From Clostridiales bacterium (GTDB lineage: Bacteria > Bacillota > Clostridia > Oscillospirales > JAAYOS01): 14,836 nucleotides of DNA. Both the position numbers and the translations under genes were made by a program. Location of the stretch: positions 1 through 14,836 of the forward strand of contig JAAYMG010000257.1 in the NCBI GenBank assembly GCA_012521525.1, read 5' to 3'. The first letter of the stretch is position 1, and every line of letters begins with the position of its first letter. Positions 7,605 to 14,714 of this stretch are shown here, piece by piece. The notes under the pieces are model-generated. The model was not told the origin of the DNA. It did no database searches and saw nothing but the letters and a program-made list of their open reading frames with translations.

Positions 7605-8560
7605 AAGTCATAGGTAACCAGGCGCTTCTTGAACAAATAGGCGAAGCAGTGAAAAACAGGCGGATGTTTCACGCCTGCATCATATCCGGGCCAAGAGGAA
7701 TAGGGAAGAAAACGTTGGCAAAGCATATAGCGACGGCAGCGGTTTGCACGGAAGTCCAGCCACCATGCGGCCGCTGTTCAGGCTGTTTAAAATCGGAAAA
7801 GGATATCCATCCGGATATAGACCATGTAAAGCCTGACGGGACCGAAATCAAGGTCAATCAGATCCGATCCCTGCGAGCTTCGCTGTATACGCTCCCAAAT
7901 GAAGCTCCATGCAGGGTCGCCGTGATCGAGAATGCGGACTGCATGAATGTCAACGCGCAAAACGCAATGCTGACCATATTGGAGGAGCCTCCCTCTTCGG
8001 TAATCATTTTGCTGATTTGTGAAAACGAGTCGGAACTCCTGCCGACCATCAGGTCCAGATGCGTGCATTACCGCATGCAGCCGCTCCCTGAGGAGATAAT
8101 AAAGGATGAACTTCTGAGAAGGAAATCGGGCATTTCAGCCGATGAGGCCGTAAATGCAGCAAAGAAATCTGACGGGATCCTGGGGCGCGCGCTCGAAATT
8201 ATTGAAGCCGCAGCGGGGGACGGATATGACTGTCAGATCATTGAGGCACTATGTGAAAGAAGTGTTGAAAGACTTATTACATTGGCCGCTACACTTGAGA
8301 AAGAAGCAAACAGGGACAACCTGTGTGATATGATCAGATCGGTGCAGAAAACGATGGGCAACGCAGCTGCTTTCCAGGCGGGAAAATCGGATAACTGGTC
8401 CGCCGACGAGCGGCGACTGGCATCAGTATATGATAAAAAGGCAATTATCAGAATGTATCAGTTATGTACTGCGCTGATAGGTTATTGTGAGGCAAACGTG
8501 GGCGTGGGACATATCGTTGGTGCATTTGCAAGTATGTTATCGGAGGAAGTAAATAGATGA
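7601..8560 (+). CDS. holB: DNA polymerase III subunit delta'
   Basis: This is the delta-prime subunit of the clamp loader, an AAA+ protein that helps load the sliding clamp at the replisome. At 319 aa it is of normal size. The Walker-A-like GPRGIGKK (30-37) is intact. Zinc-module cysteines C49, C56, C59 and C62 match the family pattern. ADCMNVNAQNAMLTILEEPP (112-131) contains the conserved LEEPP, and SRC at 152-154 is the arginine-finger motif used in trans by neighbouring ATPases. The Walker B acidic pair is degenerate (VIENAD), as in many delta-prime proteins. The TTG start overlaps the darA stop (TTGA), and a start there reproduces the expected N-terminus. The end overlaps ricT as ATGA. 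The order darA-holB-ricT matches B. subtilis except that yaaR is missing. Confidence 0.95.
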   Translation: MKVIGNQALLEQIGEAVKNRRMFHACIISGPRGIGKKTLAKHIATAAVCTEVQPPCGRCSGCLKSEKDIHPDIDHVKPDGTEIKVNQIRSLRASLYTLPNEAPCRVAVIENADCMNVNAQNAMLTILEEPPSSVIILLICENESELLPTIRSRCVHYRMQPLPEEIIKDELLRRKSGISADEAVNAAKKSDGILGRALEIIEAAAGDGYDCQIIEALCERSVERLITLAATLEKEANRDNLCDMIRSVQKTMGNAAAFQAGKSDNWSADERRLASVYDKKAIIRMYQLCTALIGYCEANVGVGHIVGAFASMLSEEVNR

Positions 8561-9429
8561 CCGAAGTTGTTGGAGTCAGATTCAAAAAAGCCGGCAAGGT
8601 TTATTATTTTGACCCGGACGATAAAAAACTGGAGCCTGAGACAATGGTCGTGGTGGAGACCAGCAGGGGTATCGAACTGGGTGAATGCTCGACAGGGAAT
8701 ATCTTCGTCGAAGACGAAAAGGTAGTGCAGCCCCTTCGAAAGGTATTGAGGATAGCCACTGAAGATGATCTGAGGATCTACAGGGAAAACGCCGAGAAGG
8801 AGAAGCAGGCTCTTGAAATCTGCCAGAAGAAGGCGGACGAGCACAACCTGGAAATGAAGATCGTGGATGTAGAGTATTCGTTTGACGGGTCGAAGATCCT
8901 TTTCTACTTTACCGCAGACGGACGGGTAGATTTCAGGGAGCTGGTGAAGGACCTCGCAAGCATTTTCCGTGTTCGCATAGAGCTCAGGCAAATAGGAGTC
9001 AGGGACGAAGCAAAGATGCTCGGAGGACTGGGCATCTGCGGAAGGCCCTTCTGCTGTGCGACATTCCTCAACGAGTTCAGTCCCGTTTCAATAAAAATGG
9101 CGAAAGAACAGAACCTTTCGCTGAGTCCTACGAAGATATCCGGGACCTGCGGCAGGCTTATGTGCTGTCTGAGGCATGAGCAGGAAGCGTATACACGCCT
9201 GCTGGAGACGACACCAAAGGTCGGTTCGATAGTTGAGACACCTGACGGGGAAGGTACCGTGATAGAGGTGAACCTTCTAAGGCAGAAGCTTAAGATCCTT
9301 CTTACCGACGAAAACGAGACGGTTGCGAAAGTATATCCCGTCAAGGACGTAAAATTGATAAAGTCAGGCAAAATACAGCTAAAACAGGTGGAAGAAGTCG
9401 AACCGGATCTTATTGAACTGGAAGAATGA
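8557..9429 (+). CDS. ricT: PSP1-domain protein RicT (YaaT), iron-sulfur regulatory factor
   Basis: This is a homologue of B. subtilis RicT/YaaT. That protein forms the RicA-RicF-RicT complex with two Fe-S clusters, assists RNase Y-dependent mRNA maturation and influences Spo0A phosphorylation. It has 290 aa. The PSP1 core covers about residues 60-150. Two cysteine groups, C161/C166/C167 in ICGRPFCC and C198/C203/C204 in TCGRLMCC, are the likely cluster ligands. GLGICGRPFCCATFLNEFSP and LSLSPTKISGTCGRLMCC are family hallmarks. The acidic C-terminal tail (EEVEPDLIELEE) is variable. The start is ATG 8557 within the ATGA overlap with holB, after GGAGG. ricA and ricF are not in the window. The next gene is mnmG after 16 bases, where B. 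subtilis has yabA. Confidence 0.94.
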   Translation: MTEVVGVRFKKAGKVYYFDPDDKKLEPETMVVVETSRGIELGECSTGNIFVEDEKVVQPLRKVLRIATEDDLRIYRENAEKEKQALEICQKKADEHNLEMKIVDVEYSFDGSKILFYFTADGRVDFRELVKDLASIFRVRIELRQIGVRDEAKMLGGLGICGRPFCCATFLNEFSPVSIKMAKEQNLSLSPTKISGTCGRLMCCLRHEQEAYTRLLETTPKVGSIVETPDGEGTVIEVNLLRQKLKILLTDENETVAKVYPVKDVKLIKSGKIQLKQVEEVEPDLIELEE

Positions 9430-9445
9430 AGCGGGAATATACCAT

Positions 9446-11332
9446 ATGAAATATTTATCAAGGGAATACGATATCTGTGTCATAGGTGCGGGACATGCGG
9501 GCATAGAAGCTGCGCTCGCGGCCGCAAGACTCGGTCTTCGTGTGGTTTGTTTTACTATAAATATGGATACGGTTGGCAATATGCCGTGCAATCCGTCGAT
9601 CGGGGGCACGGCAAAAGGCTGCCTTGTAAGGGAAATAGACGCGCTTGGCGGGGAAATGGCGAAAGCCGCAGATGAGACGTGCATCCAGTTCAGGATGTTG
9701 AACAGGGGAAAAGGCCCTGCCGTCCAGTCACCCCGCGCGCAGGCTGACAGAAGGGCATATCAGGCGCGGATGAAGCACGTGCTTGAATCCCATCCGAATA
9801 TCGACCTCAAGCAGGGTGAAATCGTCGACATATTAGTCGAAAACGATCAGGTCAGGGGTGTGGAAACGGCCCTTGGAGCTGTTTATCCGGTGAAGGCAGT
9901 TATAATCGCGACCGGAACTTTTCTGCGCGGTCGGGTCATAGTGGGGGATTATTCTACGCCAAGCGGACCTGACGGATTGTTTCCGGCGAACAAGCTTGCC
10001 GTAAAGCTGAAAGAGCTTGGTATAAAAATGCTGAGGTTCAAAACCGGTACACCTCCCAGAATAAACGCCAGGACTGTAAACTTTGATAAAATGGTACCGC
10101 AGTACGGTGAGTATGATCTGTCGCCGTTTTCCTTTGAAACGGAAAAGCTGCCAGAAAGCAAGGTGGTTTGCTGGCTGACTTATACTAATGAGAATACGCA
10201 CCGTATAATCAGGGAGAACCTTCACAGATCTCCGTTATACTCCGGGGAGATAACCGGTGTCGGGCCGAGGTATTGTCCTTCAATAGAAGATAAAGTCGTT
10301 AAGTTCCCCAACAAGGACCGGCATCAGATCTTTGTTGAGCCAATGGGACTCAACACAGAGGAAATGTATATACAGGGCCTTTCAACGTCCATGCCCGAAG
10401 ATATCCAGATCCAGCTTGTCCGCTCCATAGAAGGGCTTGAAAACGCAGAAATAATGAGGCCTGCTTATGCTATCGAATATGACTGCATCGACCCCCTTGA
10501 GATCTATCCTACTCTTGAGTCGAAGAAGATATCAGGGCTATACGGTGCAGGTCAGTTCTGCGGCACGTCGGGATACGAGGAAGCCGCAGCGCTAGGTCTT
10601 ATGGCAGGAATAAACGCAGCGTTGAAAATAAAGGGAAAACAACAGATAGTAATAGACAGAGCGGACGCATATATCGGGACTCTTATTGATGACCTTGTGA
10701 CAAAAGGAACGGAAGAGCCTTACAGGATCATGACATCAAGGTCGGAATATCGCCTTATTCTCAGGCAGGACAACGCGGACCTGAGATTGAGCAGGATCGG
10801 TTACGAAGTCGGTCTGATTTCCCGTGAAAGATACGAGAAGGTGCAGCATAAGTACAGGCTGGTGGAGCAGGAAGTCGAGAGGCTGAAGAAAGTCACAGTC
10901 AGGAATACGGATGAGTTGAATCAGATGCTCATCGATGCCGGAACTTCACCGGTGAAGACCGGAATAAGGCTGTTCGAGCTTCTGAAAAGACCGCAGATAA
11001 CATATGAGATGACGTCGGGGTTCGATCCGGACCGTCCAGAGCTGAGCAGGGAAGTCATTGAGCAGGTAGAGATAGCCATAAAGTATGAAGGCTATATCAG
11101 GAGGCAGCTATCGCAGGCCAAAGAATACAAGCGGCAAGAGAACAGGCTGCTGCCGGATGACATAGATTACAGCGTGATCACGGGGATGAGCATCGAGGCA
11201 AGGCAAAAGCTGGCAAAGATCAGGCCCCGTTCGATCGGACAGGCATCAAGGATCTCGGGCGTCGATCCTTCGGATATGGTTGCACTGATGTTCTGGCTCG
11301 ACAAGAACGGGGGAGGAAAGGAGCATGGCTGA
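9446..11332 (+). CDS. mnmG: tRNA uridine-5-carboxymethylaminomethyl(34) synthesis enzyme MnmG
   Basis: With MnmE this FAD protein installs the carboxymethylaminomethyl group on the wobble uridine of certain tRNAs. It has 628 aa, the typical long form. The Rossmann motif GAGHAG is at 14-19. PCNPSIGGTAKG follows from 47 with C48. GPRYCPSIEDK carries the second conserved cysteine, C277. GTSGYEEAAALGLMAGINAA near 373 contacts FAD. SRSEYRLILRQDNADLRL and the C-terminal EYKRQENRLLPDDIDY to ARISGVDPSD-type helical domain used for MnmE binding are present. ATG 9446 gives the standard N-terminus; an extension to TTG 9413 overlaps ricT and looks unlike the family. Its ribosome site is weak, so coupling to ricT is likely. 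mnmE, the usual upstream neighbour, is absent. rsmG starts immediately after the stop. Confidence 0.97.
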   Translation: MKYLSREYDICVIGAGHAGIEAALAAARLGLRVVCFTINMDTVGNMPCNPSIGGTAKGCLVREIDALGGEMAKAADETCIQFRMLNRGKGPAVQSPRAQADRRAYQARMKHVLESHPNIDLKQGEIVDILVENDQVRGVETALGAVYPVKAVIIATGTFLRGRVIVGDYSTPSGPDGLFPANKLAVKLKELGIKMLRFKTGTPPRINARTVNFDKMVPQYGEYDLSPFSFETEKLPESKVVCWLTYTNENTHRIIRENLHRSPLYSGEITGVGPRYCPSIEDKVVKFPNKDRHQIFVEPMGLNTEEMYIQGLSTSMPEDIQIQLVRSIEGLENAEIMRPAYAIEYDCIDPLEIYPTLESKKISGLYGAGQFCGTSGYEEAAALGLMAGINAALKIKGKQQIVIDRADAYIGTLIDDLVTKGTEEPYRIMTSRSEYRLILRQDNADLRLSRIGYEVGLISRERYEKVQHKYRLVEQEVERLKKVTVRNTDELNQMLIDAGTSPVKTGIRLFELLKRPQITYEMTSGFDPDRPELSREVIEQVEIAIKYEGYIRRQLSQAKEYKRQENRLLPDDIDYSVITGMSIEARQKLAKIRPRSIGQASRISGVDPSDMVALMFWLDKNGGGKEHG

Positions 11333-12040
11333 TTGAAGGATCTGATGAAATCCGTCCTGGATGAGCTGCAAATGGATGCGTCTCCGGAAATACTCGAACG
11401 ATTCGATGAGTATGCGCGTCTTTTGACGGAAAAAAACCGCATCATGAATCTCATAGGTAACCCTGACCCGGAGGAAATCGCAATCCGGCACTTTGCGGAT
11501 TCCCTGTTCCCTGTGATTATGGGATTGGAAAAGGGATCGTCGGTGATCGACGTTGGGACCGGAGCCGGTTTTCCGGGTATACCTATAAAAATCGTGCGGC
11601 CGGATATAAAAATTACATTACTGGATTCTTTGGGGAAAAGAATAGAGTTTCTGAAGGAAGCCGCCGGTGTTTTGGGACTTGACGGAGTGAACATCGTCAA
11701 TGCGCGTGCGGAAGAAGCGGCTTTTTCAGATGTCCATCGGTAGCAATATGACTATGCGTTGAGCAGGGCCGTTGCCGGTATGAATATCCTTATCGAGTTA
11801 TGCCTTCCGTTTGTTAAGTGCGGAGGCATGCTATGCGCAATGAAATCATTGAACATCGATGAAGAGATAAAAGGTGCGCAAAGGGCAGCAGGTGTTTTGG
11901 GAGGAAGAATAATAGAGCCGTATATATACGTTTTGCCGTTTAGGGACATCAGATTGCAGATCGTGCGAGTAAAAAAAGAAAAGCCAACTCCGGGAGAGTA
12001 CCCGAGAAGGTTTGCGAAAATAAAACAGAAACCCCTTTGA
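11333..12040 (+). pseudogene. rsmG: 16S rRNA (guanine(527)-N7)-methyltransferase RsmG, interrupted by one in-frame TAG
   Basis: RsmG methylates G527 of 16S rRNA using SAM. The frame from TTG 11333, with AGGAG at 11319-11323, runs for 136 codons. It carries HFADSL (53-58), the SAM loop VIDVGTGAGFPGIP (71-84), D99 and RAEE (125-128). It then meets TAG at 11741-11743. The same frame resumes directly with QYDYALSRAVAGMN, the conserved block that follows in RsmG, and ends at TGA 12038-12040 with PRRFAKIKQKP, a normal C-terminus. Without the TAG the product would be about 235 aa, the usual length. There is no indel. Homologues usually have an acidic or polar residue here (HRE-YD), so a single change from GAG, AAG or CAG is enough. 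A recent nonsense mutation, a sequencing or amplification error, or suppression are all possible; error or recent mutation is favoured. ATG 11345 is an alternative start. Confidence 0.9.
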
Positions 12041-12139
12041 TCTGTCATCCTTTTTCAAAGAACCGGCAAACAGTATGTATATACATTTAGGAAAGTATGA
12101 CATCCCGGGCGCTGCCGTCAAATTTTCGATCAATAAATG

Positions 12140-12167
12140 AAGCCGCAAAGGCGGCTTTTCATTTTTT
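12140..12167 (+). terminator. Rho-independent terminator after rsmG
   Basis: A 7-bp GC-rich stem (12140-12146 with 12151-12157, AAAG loop) is followed by T-rich sequence ending in six T residues at 12162-12167. It closes the darA-to-rsmG unit about 100 bases after the rsmG stop. The stretch between 12041 and the terminator holds only an unsupported 21-codon frame. Confidence 0.85.
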
Positions 12168-12279
12168 AAATCAAAAAGAGCTCGACAATATCCTGCAAGA
12201 TACTTCAAATTGCGCTCCCTAAATTGTCAAAACGGATAAAAAGTTAGGATAAAAGCGTGAAAACTGCGAATTGTTTTCC

Positions 12280-12307
12280 TTTACATAGCGAAAAAATTAT
12301 GTATAAT
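12280..12307 (+). promoter_or_regulatory. Sigma-A-type promoter of noc
   Basis: TTTACA (12280-12285), a 16-base spacer and a perfect TATAAT (12302-12307) lie just before noc. The leader would be about 26 nt and contains GGAGGAG at 12327-12333, well placed for the ATG at 12340. Two GGATAAAA direct repeats lie 20-50 bases upstream, of unknown meaning. Confidence 0.75.
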
Positions 12308-12339
12308 TTGAGAAGGAAGCTTGGGCGGAGGAGTGTTTC

Positions 12340-13161
12340 ATGCAGATTGGCAAGGAAAACAGCCTATATGAAAACAACCGCATCCAGTACATATCTATCG
12401 ATAAAATAAGACCGAATCCGGGCCAGCCCAGGAAACTGTTCGACCAGGAAAGTCTCAACGAACTGGCGGACAGTATATCTAAATATGGTGTACTTCAGCC
12501 GCTAAGCATCAGAAAAAAGGGTGATACCTTTGAACTGATAGCGGGCGAGAGAAGGCTGAGGGCATCGATAATAGCCGGATTGAAAAAGGTGCCGTGCATC
12601 GTTCTAGGAGTAAGCAATGAGCAATCCTCCATTCTCTCACTGATAGAGAACATTCAGCGTAAGGATCTTGATTTCATCGAAGAGGCCGAAGGGATCGCCC
12701 GTCTGATACTGACGTATGGACTTTCACAGGAAGAAGCCGCAAGAAAGATCGGAAAGTCACAATCTGCGGTGGCAAATAAACTGAGGATCCTGAAGCATTC
12801 CAGGCAGGTGCTTGAACTCCTGAGAAAGCATGGGCTCACGGAGAGGCATGCGAGGGCACTGCTGAGGCTGGAGAATGAAGAGGACAAGCTTGAAGCCATC
12901 GAGCAGATAGTTGAATGCAACTTGAATGTTGCGGATACTGAAGATTTGATAGATCGGATGCTGAACAGCAACGGTCCAAAGATCAACAAGAAGGTTAACC
13001 GCACTTTCTCGTTTATTATCAAGGATATAAGGATTTTTGAGAATACTATCAAGCATGCAATCGAGATGATGCGGGATTCCGGATTGGAAGCCGATTACGG
13101 AAAAGTCGAAGACGAAAGATCCATCACGCTGACGATCAAAATTCCGAAGAAGGCTTGTTGA
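12340..13161 (+). CDS. noc: Nucleoid occlusion protein Noc (ParB/Spo0J-type CTP-binding DNA clamp)
   Basis: Noc is a ParB paralogue that loads at its own sites across the chromosome and keeps the division septum off the nucleoid. It has 273 aa. The CTP-binding boxes are GERRLRAS (69-76) and ENIQRKDL (103-110). The helix-turn-helix spans about 128-150. The residues that separate Noc from ParB specificity all read as Noc: Q141 and K147 in SQSAVANKLR, and R169 in TERHARAL, where ParB proteins have Arg, Thr and Gly. The C-terminal KIPKK ending also matches Noc. The first 15 residues are polar (IGKENSLYENN). They lack the amphipathic Phe-rich helix with which B. subtilis Noc binds the membrane, and no better upstream start exists. 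The gene has its own promoter and terminator, between rsmG and soj as in B. subtilis. Confidence 0.92.
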   Translation: MQIGKENSLYENNRIQYISIDKIRPNPGQPRKLFDQESLNELADSISKYGVLQPLSIRKKGDTFELIAGERRLRASIIAGLKKVPCIVLGVSNEQSSILSLIENIQRKDLDFIEEAEGIARLILTYGLSQEEAARKIGKSQSAVANKLRILKHSRQVLELLRKHGLTERHARALLRLENEEDKLEAIEQIVECNLNVADTEDLIDRMLNSNGPKINKKVNRTFSFIIKDIRIFENTIKHAIEMMRDSGLEADYGKVEDERSITLTIKIPKKAC

Positions 13162-13259
13162 TCGAAAAGCTTATATGCTTTTGTATAACTGATAATTTGA
13201 TCAGCCTTTTGATCTTGCTATTGATTTAGCTATTTACGGGGAGTATGGCCTGTGCAATC

Positions 13260-13296
13260 GTCCGTCTTTCGCAGAAGCGGAGACGGACCTTTTTTT
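13260..13296 (+). terminator. Rho-independent terminator of noc, abutting parS
   Basis: An 8-bp perfect stem (13260-13267 with 13281-13288), extended by three inner pairs, is followed by C and seven T residues (13290-13296). The last T is also the first base of the first parS site. The hairpin lies about 100 bases after the noc stop. Confidence 0.85.
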
Positions 13297-13311
13297 GTTT
13301 CACGTGAAACA
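13296..13311. promoter_or_regulatory. parS: parS site 1, ParB loading site
   Basis: TGTTTCACGTGAAACA is a perfect 16-bp palindrome identical to the canonical Bacillota parS. ParB clamps load here and slide outwards, and Soj then acts on the complex. It lies in the noc-soj gap and is read identically on both strands. Confidence 0.96.
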
Positions 13312-13464
13312 CTGTTTTTCCGTAACAAAAGATTGGTTTGCCTATATGTTATAGAAGAACGGGTAAATCTCGGTAAATTAAATTATGAGAACAAGCGAGT
13401 ATCATGGATCATATTTCGAGTTATAGTCAATGATTACTGTGAATGATATATTAGATCAGCTTGA

Positions 13465-13480
13465 TGTTTCACGTGAAACA
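13465..13480. promoter_or_regulatory. parS: parS site 2, ParB loading site
   Basis: This is a second exact copy of TGTTTCACGTGAAACA, 169 bases after the first, about 93 bases before the soj -35 element. Only the 16-bp core is shared; the flanks differ, so this is not a larger duplication. Confidence 0.96.
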
Positions 13481-13542
13481 TTGTCATAGGGAGATAATGA
13501 AAAGACTAACAGGCAAAAAATCAGAAGGTATATGAAATAATC

Positions 13543-13564
13543 TCCAATGCGGATCCACATTGGA
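13543..13564. promoter_or_regulatory. Near-perfect 22-bp palindrome before the soj promoter
   Basis: Arms TCCAATG and CATTGGA flank a GGATCC core, with one mismatched pair (C50 with A57 of the 135xx block). It ends 8 bases before the -35 of soj. Its position and symmetry fit an operator for a dimeric regulator. No T tract follows, so it is not a terminator. The binding protein is unknown. Confidence 0.4.
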
Positions 13565-13572
13565 CTCTAAGG

Positions 13573-13601
13573 TTGAAAAGTAAGTCCTGTTGCAGTATAA
13601 T
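13573..13601 (+). promoter_or_regulatory. Sigma-A-type promoter of soj-parB
   Basis: TTGAAA (13573-13578), a 17-base spacer and a perfect TATAAT (13596-13601) form a strong consensus promoter. Transcription would begin near 13608, giving a leader of roughly 23 nt. Confidence 0.75.
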
Positions 13602-13630
13602 TACAGAAATGACAATTAGAGGTGCATTTG

Positions 13631-14389
13631 ATGGGCCGTATAATTGCTATAGTAAACCAAAAGGGCGGAGTGGGCAAAACCACAACATGTGTCAATCTGG
13701 CAGCAGCGCTCATTGAAAAGGGCAAAAAGGTTTTGCTTTGCGACATGGATCCCCAGGGCAATGCCACTTCCGGTATGGGCGTGGACAAGGGTGCGGGAAA
13801 AACCACATATGATCTGATATTGGGTGATGTCTCGGCAAAAGACATTGTCGTAAGGACAGACTTCGGGGATGTCCTGCCGGCGAACAAAGCTCTCTCCGGT
13901 GCAGAGATCGAACTCGTTTACATACCGGAAAGGGAATATTGCCTTAAAAAATCGCTTGATGAACTTCGAAACCTGTATGATGTTATCCTGATAGATTGTC
14001 CGCCCTCACTTGGTTTGCTTACAGTGAATGCACTGTGTGCGGCGGATGGAGTTATAATACCGGTTCAGTGCGAGTACTACGCACTTGAAGGATTGAGTGA
14101 TCTGATATATACTATTCGAGTTGTCAAGAAAGGCCTCAACAGAAATTTGGATATAGACGGGATCCTGTTGACCATGTATGATTCGCGGACTAATCTCTCG
14201 ATACAGGTAGCGGAAGAGGTCAAACGACATTTTCCGGGAAAGATATACTCCGTGGTCATACCCAGAAATGTCAGACTAAGTGAAGCACCAAGCCACGGTT
14301 TGCCGGTGATAGCCTATGATCCGGGTTCAAAGGGAGCGGACAGCTACCTGAAATTATCCGAAGAAATAATAAAAAGTGCCTTGATATGA
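13631..14389 (+). CDS. soj: Chromosome partitioning ATPase Soj/ParA
   Basis: This ParA-type ATPase dimerises on DNA when ATP-bound, works with ParB-parS in origin segregation and, in B. subtilis, also modulates DnaA. It has 252 aa. The deviant Walker A KGGVGKTT (11-18) includes the signature lysine K11. DMDPQGN (38-44), the Walker B-like VILIDCPPSLG (118-128), and RNVRLSEAPSHG (212-223) are all typical. ATG 13631 is preceded by AGAGGTG at 13617-13623; a GTG at 13622 overlaps that site and is less likely. The parB ATG follows 19 bases after the stop, as expected for a soj-spo0J operon. The segment at 14230-14241 encoding FPGK happens to contain a Noc-site-like palindrome. Confidence 0.96.
   Translation: MGRIIAIVNQKGGVGKTTTCVNLAAALIEKGKKVLLCDMDPQGNATSGMGVDKGAGKTTYDLILGDVSAKDIVVRTDFGDVLPANKALSGAEIELVYIPEREYCLKKSLDELRNLYDVILIDCPPSLGLLTVNALCAADGVIIPVQCEYYALEGLSDLIYTIRVVKKGLNRNLDIDGILLTMYDSRTNLSIQVAEEVKRHFPGKIYSVVIPRNVRLSEAPSHGLPVIAYDPGSKGADSYLKLSEEIIKSALI
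14230..14241. promoter_or_regulatory. Possible Noc-binding-site-like palindrome within soj
   Basis: TTTTCCGGGAAA differs by one base from TTTCCCGGGAAA, the core of the B. subtilis Noc binding site. It lies inside coding sequence, where Noc sites often occur. A chance match is possible. Confidence 0.25.
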
Positions 14390-14408
14390 TGGGTTCGGGA
14401 GGTATATC

Positions 14409-14714
14409 ATGAGCAATAAAACGACCAGGGGAGCCGGAAGAGGGCTTGGAAAGGGATTGGGCAGCCTTCTGGGCGAAGACGCCGTTGAGGCTGTGGCACA
14501 CGAGGGCAAGGGAGTTGACACAGGAGACGCTTCGGACAAGCAAAGGATACAACTCCTGAGGATCATCGATATCGAACCGAACATGTCCCAACCAAGGTCC
14601 GATTTCGATGAAGAGAAACTTGCGGAACTTGCCGACAGCATCAGGCAGCACGGTATCATACAACCGATAACCGTTCGCCAGGTGGATAAAGGTCTATACC
14701 AGATAATCGCGGGA
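14409..14714 (+). CDS. parB: Chromosome partitioning protein ParB/Spo0J, N-terminal part (cut by a chimeric junction)
   Basis: This is the CTP-dependent clamp that loads at parS. GGGAGG at 14397-14402 sits 6 nt before the ATG. The N-terminal RGLGKGLGSLLG (11-22) is the basic motif that stimulates Soj ATPase. IIDIEPNMSQPRSDFD, LAELADSIRQHG and IIQPITVRQ are typical of the CTP-binding domain. The true sequence stops being contiguous at 14714, after IIAG. Beyond it the plus strand gives only FP and a false stop at 14721-14723. Reading 14757 down to 14715 on the minus strand continues the protein as ERRWRASRMAGLKE, which restores the GERRWRA CTP box. The helix-turn-helix and dimerisation domains are outside the window. 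The two parS sites just upstream support the assignment. Confidence 0.93.

Noticed and set aside
7665..7680. TGTTTCACG in holB, resembling a half parS
   Set aside because: The second half does not match the palindrome; a 9-base match is expected by chance.
11741..11743. Genome-wide amber recoding, for example pyrrolysine, to explain the rsmG TAG and the TAGs in the gyrA tail repeat
   Set aside because: TAG ends gyrB exactly at the conserved NLDV terminus and also ends the YmdB-type gene normally. The gyrA tail reading has no homology.
12075..12140. A 21-codon frame beginning MYIHLGKYDI, recalling the start of RemB/YaaB (DUF370) proteins
   Set aside because: Resemblance ends after about six residues, there is no ribosome site and the frame stops at the rsmG terminator. 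Too short to claim a gene or relic.
13252..13446. A 64-codon open frame in the noc-soj gap
   Set aside because: It runs through the noc terminator and the first parS, has no ribosome site and resembles no family I know.
13497..13535. A 12-codon frame (MKRLTGKKSEGI) after a GGGAG sequence just past the second parS
   Set aside because: It lies upstream of the soj promoter, is very short, and such frames arise easily by chance.
14671..14679. A sequence one base off a DnaA box (reverse complement TTATCCACC) in parB, seen again in the fold-back copy
   Set aside because: It is isolated within coding sequence, and the second copy is the chimera. There is no cluster to suggest an origin.
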